Shown here: positions 29,173 to 36,998 of the stretch, one piece after another
Layout: each line of letters starts with the position of its first letter
Numbering within the stretch: position 1 is the stretch's first letter
Assembly (NCBI RefSeq): GCF_015645465.1
Contig: NZ_JADOEL010000017.1
Location: 20,502 to 84,501, forward strand
Length of the DNA stretch: 64,000 nucleotides
DNA from: Herminiimonas contaminans
Lineage (GTDB): Bacteria; Pseudomonadota; Gammaproteobacteria; Burkholderiales; Burkholderiaceae_D
Reading direction: 5' to 3'
Position numbers and translations under genes: made by a program
Notes under the pieces: generated by a model
What the model saw: the letters and a program-made list of their open reading frames with translations, nothing else
What the model was told of the DNA's origin: nothing
The model's database searches: none

Positions 29173-29712
29173 CTAGTAATCCAGTCCCCAGTCCACTGTA
29201 ATTTTCTTTGCTGTTCGATCGACCGTGATGACGAACTGCTCAACGAACGGGATCAGCAACTCTTGCGACGCAGCCTTGGGATCAGCGGCATCAGCCGACA
29301 GTGGCACAGCAACGCGCAAAATAGGATGCGCACCGTTGTCCATCATGTCACTGACCTGACCCAAGTGTTCGCCCTGCAGGTTCTCGACTTCCAGGCCGAT
29401 CAGGTCGACCCAATAGAATTCATTATCCGACAGAGCGGGGAAATGACTACGCGGAATCTGCACGGTTGCACCTTTCAGCGCCTCCGCAGCATCTCGCCCT
29501 GCCACACCCATCAACTTTGCGACTACATCACCGGTATGCATCTTGGACTGCATCATTTCCACGTCATGGAATTCAGGCTTATCCAGCCACCATGTCTTGG
29601 CAGTTAACAATGCATCAGCATCGGCCGAATAGGGTCTGACCCTTACCCAGCCATTCAATCCATACGCACCGGAGATGTAACCAACCAGCACCAAATCTTC
29701 AGGAACTTTCAT
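29173..29712 (-). CDS. rimM: 16S rRNA processing protein RimM
   Basis: Assembly factor for the 30S head that binds S19. The 179-residue product has the N-terminal RimM domain ([21 protein letters not shown] near residues 8-28) and a C-terminal PRC-barrel domain ([13 protein letters not shown] near 104). The start is uncertain: this ATG lacks a good ribosome-binding site, and a TTG at 29736, three bases after the rpsP stop, would add eight residues and could use coupled translation. It lies between rpsP and trmD in the usual operon. Confidence 0.93.
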   Translation of the reverse strand: MKVPEDLVLVGYISGAYGLNGWVRVRPYSADADALLTAKTWWLDKPEFHDVEMMQSKMHTGDVVAKLMGVAGRDAAEALKGATVQIPRSHFPALSDNEFYWVDLIGLEVENLQGEHLGQVSDMMDNGAHPILRVAVPLSADAADPKAASQELLIPFVEQFVITVDRTAKKITVDWGLDY

Positions 29713-29739
29713 TCCCGATGCCGTTTGATTCGACAAAAC

Positions 29740-29991
29740 TTAAGCGGCTTTTTTGCCGACTTGGCTAACCAGGCGAGCTACTGTAGGCGACAGTTGTGCG
29801 CCCACGCCTTGCCAGTAGGCCAGACGGTCTTGCACAATGCGGACGCTTTCTTCAGCGCCGGAAGCTACCGGGTTGTAGAAACCGATGCGTTCGATGAAGC
29901 GACCATCGCGGCGATTGCGCGAATCTGTAGCAACAATGTTAAAGAAAGGGCGCTTTTTTGCACCACCACGAGCTAAACGAATGACGACCAT
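29740..29991 (-). CDS. rpsP: 30S ribosomal protein S16
   Basis: S16 of 83 residues, with the invariant start [29 protein letters not shown] near 31 and [16 protein letters not shown] near 56. It is the first gene of the rpsP-rimM-trmD-rplS operon; the promoter must lie in the AT-rich region to its right. Confidence 0.98.
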   Translation of the reverse strand: MVVIRLARGGAKKRPFFNIVATDSRNRRDGRFIERIGFYNPVASGAEESVRIVQDRLAYWQGVGAQLSPTVARLVSQVGKKAA

Positions 29992-30307
29992 AATATTTCC
30001 AAAAAGTGTCTGAACACGGAAAAAGCCGCAAATTATAGCCCAGGTAGCACAGCACCTGCAACCTCATTCATTGAGATCAGCAATATCGGTGTGGCAAATC
30101 GGGCAATCAGACTATTCCACTATGGAAAAGCTTTTGCGGCGCGTAGTCCATCTGCCCGTACAATAGGTAAAAACCGGGTCAGACAGATGGTATTTGATTT
30201 AATTTTGATTAAAAACCGGAGTTTGCACGCATTTTCACACGTTTTTTAATCAAAAAAGCTGATTTTTATATAAAAATCAGCCTTTTCACCGAAAAAATAG
30301 CAGGAAT
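29992..30307. other. Divergent AT-rich intergenic region with nested dyads
   Basis: This 316-base region between rpsP and a TM2-domain gene holds both promoters. It has a long inverted repeat (TTTTGATTAAAAA at 30203-30215 with its complement at 30243-30255) directly followed by a perfect 24-base palindrome (30258-30281). No small gene is evident. Confidence 0.5.
30203..30281. repeat. Inverted repeat followed by a 24-base perfect palindrome
   Basis: A 13-bp inverted repeat (TTTTGATTAAAAA, 27-base loop) is followed by a perfect palindrome with arm GCTGATTTTTAT at 30258-30281, flanked by AAAAAA and CTTTT. It may act as a terminator-like barrier or an operator ahead of the TM2 gene, 27 bases from its start codon. 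Confidence 0.65.
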
Positions 30308-30658
30308 ATGCCAAATTCGCACAAAAACAAAACCCTAAGCACCCTATTAGCCGCCTTATTTGGCTGGCTCGGCCTGCATCGCTTTTATTTGTACGGCAAG
30401 AAAGATTTCTGGGCCTGGGCGCACCTCGCCTTCCCGCCGCTGTCGGTATTTGCCGGTTTTATCGGCGCGCTGGTCATCGGCCTGACCCCGGATGAGAAAT
30501 GGGATGCGCAACACAATGCCGATTCCGGCCAGATTTCCAACTCCGGCTGGCCCGTCATCGTGCTGGTGGTACTGACTTTTGCGCTTGGCTCCACCGCCCT
30601 GATCGCGACCATCGCGCGCGGCTTCGACCTCTACCTGACCGGCGGCGCTTTCGGCTGA
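30308..30658 (+). CDS. TM2-domain membrane protein
   Basis: A 116-residue protein with a TM2 domain: KTLSTLLAALFGWLGLHRFYLYGK at its start, then a second helix, and a third helix near residues 82-105. TM2 proteins are small inner-membrane proteins of unknown function. It is divergent from rpsP; the start has no strong ribosome-binding site (AGCAGGAAT is closest). Confidence 0.85.
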   Translation: MPNSHKNKTLSTLLAALFGWLGLHRFYLYGKKDFWAWAHLAFPPLSVFAGFIGALVIGLTPDEKWDAQHNADSGQISNSGWPVIVLVVLTFALGSTALIATIARGFDLYLTGGAFG

Positions 30659-30788
30659 GCCCATTCCACCGGCTTGCCATCGCCCCAGCGCAGTGCAAGC
30701 CGTCCTCCGCGTGACCTGCGTCAGTGCGCGTAACCGCTATCAGCCGCACTGACTGCCCGCTTTTCCCTCCCTCAACTGATAATTCGCA

Positions 30789-30804
30789 TGGCACACATAG
30801 TGCT
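30789..30804 (+). promoter_or_regulatory. Sigma-54 promoter of amtB
   Basis: TGGCACACATAGTGCT matches the -24/-12 consensus: TGGCAC, then the invariant GC with exactly the required 12-base GG-to-GC register. It lies about 57 bases before the amtB start. It implies RpoN dependence, normally with NtrC under nitrogen limitation; no clear NtrC site was found upstream. Confidence 0.8.
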
Positions 30805-30860
30805 TTTATGAAACTTGCCGTGGCATCGCCACATGGCTCAATCAGTCCTCAGGGAGTTTC

Positions 30861-32318
30861 ATGATTATGCGTACTGCGTCCTTCGCATCCGCCACATCCA
30901 TCAAGATGGCGTTGACCATCCTCGTTTCTGCCTTTGTCTTCAGCAACGCTCACGCGCAAACCCCGGCACCGGAAAACACAACACCGGCTGCCGAAACGCA
31001 GGCTGCGCCGTTGACCATGCCGATGATTAACGAGCAGACCGAAACGGCAACGCCGGAACCGGTCACAGAAGCGCCACTCACCAAACCCACTGTAGTCGAC
31101 GCCAGCAAGATCAGCGCGGGCGATACCGCCTGGTTACTGGCGTCAACAGCGCTGGTGCTATTCATGACCATCCCCGGCCTGGCCTTGTTCTATGCGGGTA
31201 TGGTGCGCAAGAAGAATGTACTGGCGACGATGGCGCACAGCTTTGCCGTCACCTGCCTGGTCACCGTGATCTGGGTCGTCATCGGTTACAGCCTCGCCTT
31301 TACACCCGGCTCTCCGTATATAGGAGGACTGGACCGGGTACTGCTCAGCGGCATGGAATTCGTCAAGGAAACCGGCAAGCTCAGCGTCAGCGAAATCGCT
31401 CCGACGATACCTGAAAGCGTCTTCATCATGTTCCAGATGACCTTTGCCATCATCACCCCGGCACTGATCACCGGCGCTTTCGCCGAACGCATGAAATTCT
31501 CCGCGCTGCTGATCTTCATCACGCTGTGGTCCATCTTCGTCTACGCACCGGTCGCACACTGGGTATGGGAACCGGGCGGCTGGCTGGCAATGCGCGGCGT
31601 ACTCGACTTCGCTGGCGGCACCGTGGTTCACATCAATGCCGGGGTCTCCGGCCTGGTTGCCGCCATCATCATCGGACCGCGCCTGGGCTTCGGCAAGGAA
31701 CCTATGCCGCCACACAATCTGGTGCTGACCGTGATCGGTGCCTGCATGCTGTGGGTGGGCTGGTTTGGCTTCAATGCAGGCTCGGCGGTGGCAGCTGATG
31801 GCCGCGCAGGTATGGCGATGCTGGCGACACAAATCGCAACAGCGGTCGGCGCGCTGTCATGGATGATCATCGAATGGCTGCGTCGCGGCAAACCGTCGGT
31901 ACTCGGCCTGGTCTCCGGCGCAGTATCCGGCCTGGTGGCAATCACACCGGCTTCCGGTTTCGTCGGTGTCAGCGGTGCGCTGGTGATAGGCGCCGCCGCT
32001 GGCCTCGCCTGCTACTGGGGCGCAACCACACTCAAATCCAAACTCGGTTATGACGACTCACTGGATGTGTTCGGCGTCCATGCCGTCGGCGGCATAGTCG
32101 GCGCGTTGTTGACAGGTGTGTTCGCAGTCGAAAGCATAGGCGGTGCAAGCAGCAGCTTCGGCAATCAAGCCTTCGGTGTGATCGTCACCGTGGTCTACTC
32201 GGCTGTCATGACCGCCCTCATCCTCGGCATCGTCAGCGCACTGGTCGGCTTGCGCGTCACACCGGAAGCAGAAATCGAAGGCCTGGATCTGGAACAACAC
32301 GGCGAGCACGTACTATGA
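30861..32318 (+). CDS. amtB: Ammonium transporter
   Basis: Inner-membrane trimeric ammonium channel. The 485-residue precursor has a signal peptide ending near AHA-Q at residue 33 and a Pro/Thr/Ala-rich spacer, then the Amt fold starting DTAWLLASTALVLFMTIPGLALFYAG near 90. The family motifs DFAGGTVVHINAGVSGL near 250 and DVFGVHAVGGIVG near 400 contain the paired pore histidines. GGGAG precedes the ATG. Unusually, glnK is not next to it; instead a hypothetical gene overlaps its stop by 4 bases. A sigma-54 promoter lies upstream. Confidence 0.96.
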   Translation: MIMRTASFASATSIKMALTILVSAFVFSNAHAQTPAPENTTPAAETQAAPLTMPMINEQTETATPEPVTEAPLTKPTVVDASKISAGDTAWLLASTALVLFMTIPGLALFYAGMVRKKNVLATMAHSFAVTCLVTVIWVVIGYSLAFTPGSPYIGGLDRVLLSGMEFVKETGKLSVSEIAPTIPESVFIMFQMTFAIITPALITGAFAERMKFSALLIFITLWSIFVYAPVAHWVWEPGGWLAMRGVLDFAGGTVVHINAGVSGLVAAIIIGPRLGFGKEPMPPHNLVLTVIGACMLWVGWFGFNAGSAVAADGRAGMAMLATQIATAVGALSWMIIEWLRRGKPSVLGLVSGAVSGLVAITPASGFVGVSGALVIGAAAGLACYWGATTLKSKLGYDDSLDVFGVHAVGGIVGALLTGVFAVESIGGASSSFGNQAFGVIVTVVYSAVMTALILGIVSALVGLRVTPEAEIEGLDLEQHGEHVL

Positions 32319-32695
32319 CCGAAGAACACCACTCACGTGCAGAGCTGGAAACCCATGCGTTTGCATTAATGGGCAGGCTGCACGTGAACCTGAGACGGCA
32401 AAGCGGCCGCGTGATCGATATCGAATACATGCGCATCGATCCGGGCTACTGCCGCTATCTGTTGAAGATGGCATCGCTCTCCACCAGCGAAGAGGTGCAG
32501 GAGTTGGGGCAAAAATTGCAGGAAGTTTTTTTTGGTACTGAAGGCTTGTTTGTGCGCACCGAACCGCGTCAACCCTTGTTGACGCGACTGCAGGAACCCG
32601 CCACTGAACCGGCTGCGGCGGCACCGAGCGCAGCACCCGCCGCACCGGAAACCGGTGACCCGGTTGATCGTGGCTATATAGGACGCTTGCGCTGA
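32315..32695 (+). CDS. Unknown protein coupled to amtB
   Basis: A 126-residue soluble protein with no family I recognise. Residues 1-85 are mixed helical and strand-like with GRVIDIEYMRIDPGYCRYLLKMA near 31-53; residues 90-115 are a low-complexity Ala/Pro linker, and the tail GYIGRLR is basic. The ATGA overlap with amtB shows co-translation, so a role in ammonium transport or its regulation is plausible, in the position usually held by a PII protein, but the sequence lacks the PII T-loop signature. Confidence 0.8.
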   Translation: MTEEHHSRAELETHAFALMGRLHVNLRRQSGRVIDIEYMRIDPGYCRYLLKMASLSTSEEVQELGQKLQEVFFGTEGLFVRTEPRQPLLTRLQEPATEPAAAAPSAAPAAPETGDPVDRGYIGRLR

Positions 32696-32711
32696 AACAG
32701 ACTACGTAAAC

Positions 32712-34502
32712 TCAGAACTGCGCTTCATCCAGCGCCAGCACACCCGCACTGCCGCTGACGATGGCACTGCGATAAGCGACCGCCTGCGACAGGAAGTAAT
32801 CAGCGAAGAAACGCGCCGTCGCAATCTTGGCCTGATAAAACTTCGCATCACCACTGCCCGCATCCAGCTTCGCCTGCGCAATCAGGGCGGCACGCCCCAT
32901 CTGCCAGCCGCAGAGCACAATGCCTGCGAGTTTGAGGTAAGGCACGCTACCAGCGAACACACCCTTGATATCGGACTGAATATTCGCGACGACATAGGCG
33001 ACGACCTCTTCCAGCGCCGTCGATGCCTCAGCCAGATGTACGCCTATCGCTTTCAAATCCGGTGCGGTCGACTTGGCCAATTCTGCTTCGGTCGCACGCA
33101 CGGCAGCGATGATACCGCGCGCCACCGCACCGCCATCTCGCACGGTTTTACGACCAACCAGATCATTTGCCTGGATCGCTGTCGTGCCTTCATAAATCGT
33201 CAGAATGCGCGCATCGCGATAGTACTGCGCAGCACCTGTTTCTTCGATGAAGCCCATGCCACCGTGGATTTGCAAACCAGTCGACGCCACATCAATCGAC
33301 ATCTCGGTAGACCAGCCCTTGATCACCGGCACCAGGAATTCGTAGAAAGCCTGCTGTGCATTGCGCACTTTTTCATCCGGATGATGATGTGCGATATCGA
33401 AGGCGGCCGCACCGACATAAGCCAGTGCACGCGCTCCTTCTATCTGCGCCTTCATCGACATCAGCATGCGCCGCACATCCGGTTGATGGATGATGGAGAC
33501 TGCGGTCGCCGAACCCTCCAGGTCTTTCGACTGTACGCGATCTTTCGCATAGGCGACGGCTTTTTGATACGCGCGCTCTGCCACGCTGATACCTTGTATA
33601 CCAACTGCGAAGCGCGCCGCATTCATCATGATGAACATGGTTTCCAGCCCGCGATTCTCTTGCCCGATCAGCGTACCGATTGCACCGCCGTGGTCGCCGA
33701 ATTGCAATACTGCAGTCGGGCTCGCCTTGATGCCGAGCTTGTGTTCGATGGAGACGCAGAACGCATCATTGCGCTCACCGAGCGAGCCATCTTCATTCAC
33801 CAGGAATTTAGGCACCAGAAACAGCGAAATACCTTTCACCCCTTCCGGTGCATCCGGCGTACGGGCCAACACCAGGTGGATGATGTTCTCCGCCATATCG
33901 TGTTCGCCGTAAGTGATGAAAATCTTGGTGCCGGAAATTTTGTATGTACCATCGCCCTGCGGCACTGCACGCGAACGCACCAGCGCCAGATCGGAACCGG
34001 CCTGCGGCTCGGTCAGGTTCATGGTGCCGGTCCACTTACCAGCGATGAAGTTAGGAAGGAATTTTTCTTTTTGCTGATCCGAGCCTGCGGTCATCAATGC
34101 TTCGATTGCACCGTCGGTCAGCAAGGGACAAAGCGCAAACGAGAGGCTGGCCGAGTTCAGCATTTCCATGCACGGTGTCGCCACCAGCTTGGGCAAACCC
34201 TGGCCACCAAAATCTGTTGGATGCTGCACACCTTGCCAGCCAGCTTCAGCATAGGCCTTGAACGCTTCCTTGAAACCCGGCGTGGTAGTGACCTTGCCGT
34301 CTTTCCACTCACTCGGATGCCGGTCACCGGCCTGGTTCAGTGGTGCGATCACTTCACCGCAAAAGCGTGCATTTTCTTCCAGTACCGCTTCCACTGTTTC
34401 CGGTGTCGCATCTTCACAGCCGGGCAAGGCATTGATCGCAGCCAGATCGGCCAGTTCGTTCATCACGAACAACATGTCTTTCAAGGGGGCAACGTAACTC
34501 AT
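32712..34502 (-). CDS. Acyl-CoA dehydrogenase
   Basis: FAD enzyme that introduces the first double bond in acyl-CoA during beta-oxidation, passing electrons to ETF. The 596-residue length and N-terminal extension place it with the long acyl-CoA dehydrogenases carrying a C-terminal DUF domain. Visible motifs are MNLTEPQAGSDLALVRSRA near 160, KIFITYGEHD near 194, and HGGMGFIEETGAAQYYRDARI near 416-436, the last including the usual catalytic-glutamate region. Etf genes lie directly upstream in the same direction, matching its electron acceptor. Confidence 0.95.
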   Translation of the reverse strand: MSYVAPLKDMLFVMNELADLAAINALPGCEDATPETVEAVLEENARFCGEVIAPLNQAGDRHPSEWKDGKVTTTPGFKEAFKAYAEAGWQGVQHPTDFGGQGLPKLVATPCMEMLNSASLSFALCPLLTDGAIEALMTAGSDQQKEKFLPNFIAGKWTGTMNLTEPQAGSDLALVRSRAVPQGDGTYKISGTKIFITYGEHDMAENIIHLVLARTPDAPEGVKGISLFLVPKFLVNEDGSLGERNDAFCVSIEHKLGIKASPTAVLQFGDHGGAIGTLIGQENRGLETMFIMMNAARFAVGIQGISVAERAYQKAVAYAKDRVQSKDLEGSATAVSIIHQPDVRRMLMSMKAQIEGARALAYVGAAAFDIAHHHPDEKVRNAQQAFYEFLVPVIKGWSTEMSIDVASTGLQIHGGMGFIEETGAAQYYRDARILTIYEGTTAIQANDLVGRKTVRDGGAVARGIIAAVRATEAELAKSTAPDLKAIGVHLAEASTALEEVVAYVVANIQSDIKGVFAGSVPYLKLAGIVLCGWQMGRAALIAQAKLDAGSGDAKFYQAKIATARFFADYFLSQAVAYRSAIVSGSAGVLALDEAQF

Positions 34503-34519
34503 GCAAGACTCCTAAAAGA

Positions 34520-34600
34520 AAATGGGCAGGACGTTCAGCTCTTGCAGTGTGCCAGAAAACATCCTGTACGCACCACATCTGCTGCTCGTCCTGCCCATTT
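34520..34600. repeat. Perfect 14-bp inverted repeat with a 53-base loop
   Basis: AAATGGGCAGGACG at 34520-34533 and its exact complement at 34587-34600 lie between etfA and the acyl-CoA dehydrogenase start. The end nearest the dehydrogenase gene is 17 bases from its ATG, so the RNA stem would form just before the ribosome-binding region. Confidence 0.75.
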
Positions 34601-34653
34601 AAGCTGTAACGACACTGCCCGCTACGGCTCCCTGCATATTAGCTGGCCCGGTA

Positions 34654-35583
34654 TTAACCCAGCTCGGTCACCAGTTGCGGCACGATTTCAAACAAATCGC
34701 CAACGATGCCGTAATCCGCTACCGAGAATATCGGTGCTTCCGGATCCTTGTTGATAGCAACGATGGTTTTGGAATCTTTCATACCAGCCAGATGCTGGAT
34801 CGCCCCCGAGATACCGACCGCGATGTACAGCTCCGGTGCCACGATCTTGCCAGTCTGGCCGACTTGCCAATCGTTAGGCACGTAGCCAGCGTCAACTGCT
34901 GCGCGCGATGCACCCATCGCTGCGCCCAGTTTGTCAGCCAGTGGCTCGAGGATTTTGAAGCTTTCTTCCGACCCCAGGCCACGACCACCGGATACGACGA
35001 TCTTGGCAGCGGTCAATTCAGGACGTGCCGAGGTTGCCAGTTCGCGCGATACGAACGACGACTTGCCGGAATCAGCTACGGCCGTAACGTTTTCAACTGT
35101 CGCCGAGCCGCCTTCAGCTGCGGAATCAAAAGCGGTACCGCGCACGGTGATGACTTTGACCGCATCTGCCGACTGCACGGTGGCAATCGCGTTACCGGCG
35201 TAGAACGGACGCTCGAAGGTATCGGCCGAAACGACTTTGGTGATTTCAGAAATTTGCGCGACGTCCAGCTTGGCGGCGACGCGTGGCAGGATGTTTTTAC
35301 CGTATGCGGTAGCCGGTGCCAGGATGTGCGAGTAATTGGCAGCCAGTGCCAGTGCTTGCGCCGCAACGTTTTCGGCCAGGCCGTCGGCGAATTGTGCGCC
35401 GTCCGCTACCAGTACCTTGGTGACACCTGCAATTTTTGCGGCAGCCTGTACCGCTGCATCAGCCTGGTGACCTGCGACCAGGACGTGAACTTCGCCACCG
35501 CATTGAGCAGCGGCGGTAACGGTATGCAGGGTGCTGCCTTTCAGGGAGGCATTATCGTGTTCGGCAATGACGAGTGCTGTCAT
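34654..35583 (-). CDS. etfA: Electron transfer flavoprotein alpha subunit
   Basis: Carries FAD and shuttles electrons from acyl-CoA dehydrogenases to ETF-quinone oxidoreductase. The 309-residue protein begins [10 protein letters not shown] and has the C-terminal FAD domain with [13 protein letters not shown] near 206, [19 protein letters not shown] near 236 and the signature [19 protein letters not shown]. The ATG at 35583 is used; a longer frame to 35628 lacks family support. Downstream of etfB by 61 bases. Confidence 0.97.
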   Translation of the reverse strand: MTALVIAEHDNASLKGSTLHTVTAAAQCGGEVHVLVAGHQADAAVQAAAKIAGVTKVLVADGAQFADGLAENVAAQALALAANYSHILAPATAYGKNILPRVAAKLDVAQISEITKVVSADTFERPFYAGNAIATVQSADAVKVITVRGTAFDSAAEGGSATVENVTAVADSGKSSFVSRELATSARPELTAAKIVVSGGRGLGSEESFKILEPLADKLGAAMGASRAAVDAGYVPNDWQVGQTGKIVAPELYIAVGISGAIQHLAGMKDSKTIVAINKDPEAPIFSVADYGIVGDLFEIVPQLVTELG

Positions 35584-35644
35584 GGTGAATTCCTGTGATG
35601 TATGCAATATAGCGACGGTGCCGGGCACACATCGCTACAGATAA

Positions 35645-36394
35645 TTAAATGACTTTGGCGTCGTTCTTGAGTTTTTCGACCAGCGTTTTTACGTCCGGCA
35701 CGATGATGCCGGCCGAGCGCTTCGCAGGCTCTTCGACTTTCAAGGTTTTCAGGCGCGGGGTGACATCAACGCCGAGGTCGGCTGGCTTGAAGTTTTCCAG
35801 GGTCTTTTTCTTTGCCTTCATGATGTTAGGCAAAGTCACATAACGCGGTTCGTTCAGGCGCAGGTCAGTGGTCACGATCGCTGGCAGTGTCAGCGCGACC
35901 ACTTCCAGGCCGCCATCCACTTCACGGGTGACTTTGATCTTGTCGCCTTCGATTTCGATCTTCGATGCATAGGTCGCTTGCGGCCAATCCAGCAAGGCGG
36001 CCAGCATCTGGCCAGTCTGGTTCGCATCATCATCAATCGCTTGCTTGCCGAGGATGATCAGTTGCGGTTGTTCTTTATCAGCAACTGCCTTGAGCAATTT
36101 GGCGACGGCCAACGGTTGTAACTCAACATCGGTTTCTACCAGCACTGCACGATCGGCACCAATGGCCATCGCGGTACGCAGGGTTTCCTGCGATTGCAGG
36201 ATGCCGCAGGAGACGGCGATGATTTCTGTAGCTTTACCGGCTTCTTTCAAGCGGGTCGCTTCTTCCACAGCGATTTCATCGAAGGGGTTCATCGACATTT
36301 TGACGTTGGCGATATCGACGCCGGACTGATCCGATTTGACGCGGACCTTGACGTTGAAATCAACCACACGTTTGACTGGAACCAACACTTTCAT
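35645..36394 (-). CDS. etfB: Electron transfer flavoprotein beta subunit
   Basis: AMP-binding partner of EtfA. The 249-residue protein begins [20 protein letters not shown] and contains the beta-subunit signature around [22 protein letters not shown] near 160-180 and the [11 protein letters not shown] recognition segment near 36. It is the first gene of the etfB-etfA-acyl-CoA dehydrogenase group. Followed on its right by a TusA gene on the same strand. Confidence 0.97.
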   Translation of the reverse strand: MKVLVPVKRVVDFNVKVRVKSDQSGVDIANVKMSMNPFDEIAVEEATRLKEAGKATEIIAVSCGILQSQETLRTAMAIGADRAVLVETDVELQPLAVAKLLKAVADKEQPQLIILGKQAIDDDANQTGQMLAALLDWPQATYASKIEIEGDKIKVTREVDGGLEVVALTLPAIVTTDLRLNEPRYVTLPNIMKAKKKTLENFKPADLGVDVTPRLKTLKVEEPAKRSAGIIVPDVKTLVEKLKNDAKVI

Positions 36395-36585
36395 AGCTAT
36401 GCCTTTGAAAAAGTCACAAGGACGTAAATGTAAACTAGGAAAGATTATAAACGGAAGTGGCGCAGATGCTCAGTTCTGGACACTATGACCAGTCTGGCGG
36501 TAGGGATAAGGCGGGAAATCGGAGGTACGGAAACAGGCGTATTGCCAGCATGCGCCGTGGCCTGGCCGCAGCACATGCATCCGTA

Positions 36586-36819
36586 TTATTTGCGTTGCAT
36601 GAAGAAGGTGAAGACTTCGTCTTGCTGGCTTTGCTCCAGCAATTGATTACCGGTCTGTTTGGCGAAGGCCTGGAAGTCGCGTACCGAACCTGGATCGGTA
36701 GCTTGCACACGCAAGACCTCACCGCTCACCATTTCGGCCAAGGCTTTCTTGGTCTTCAAAATTGGCAGAGGGCAATTCAAACCCCGTGCATCGAGGTCTT
36801 TGGTAAATTCCATGGTCAT
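36586..36819 (-). CDS. TusA-family sulfur carrier protein
   Basis: A 77-residue protein with the TusA active-site motif CPLPILKTKKAL; Cys16 is the predicted persulfide carrier. The EMVSGEVLRVQATDPGSVRDF segment completes the fold. Either the first ATG or the in-frame ATG two codons later could start it; GAGAG spacing slightly favours the second. It could be tusA itself for tRNA thiolation, or a paralogue in sulfur metabolism. Confidence 0.92.
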   Translation of the reverse strand: MTMEFTKDLDARGLNCPLPILKTKKALAEMVSGEVLRVQATDPGSVRDFQAFAKQTGNQLLEQSQQDEVFTFFMQRK

Positions 36820-36946
36820 ACTCTCACATCAGTACATGCGATTGATTCTACTCTCAAACGCAACAGGGGAATGGCCGGAGGCCGGGTATACAACTTATTT
36901 AACAATTGCTTGCAACTACACACCTGCTTTTAATGCCCTGCGGAAA

Positions 36947-36988
36947 AAGCAAACGGCGCAAGCAGGTCAACACTCCTGCTTGCGCCGT
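36947..36988 (-). terminator. Strong terminator after alaS
   Basis: ACGGCGCAAGCAGG (36953-36966) pairs perfectly over 14 bp with 36975-36988 around an 8-base loop. On the minus strand it begins 11 bases after the alaS stop and is followed by a broken T-run. Confidence 0.88.
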
Positions 36989-36998
36989 CAGGTATGAA

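Noticed and set aside
33036..34754. A 572-codon plus-strand open frame
   Set aside because: Antisense to the acyl-CoA dehydrogenase gene with no recognisable protein features.
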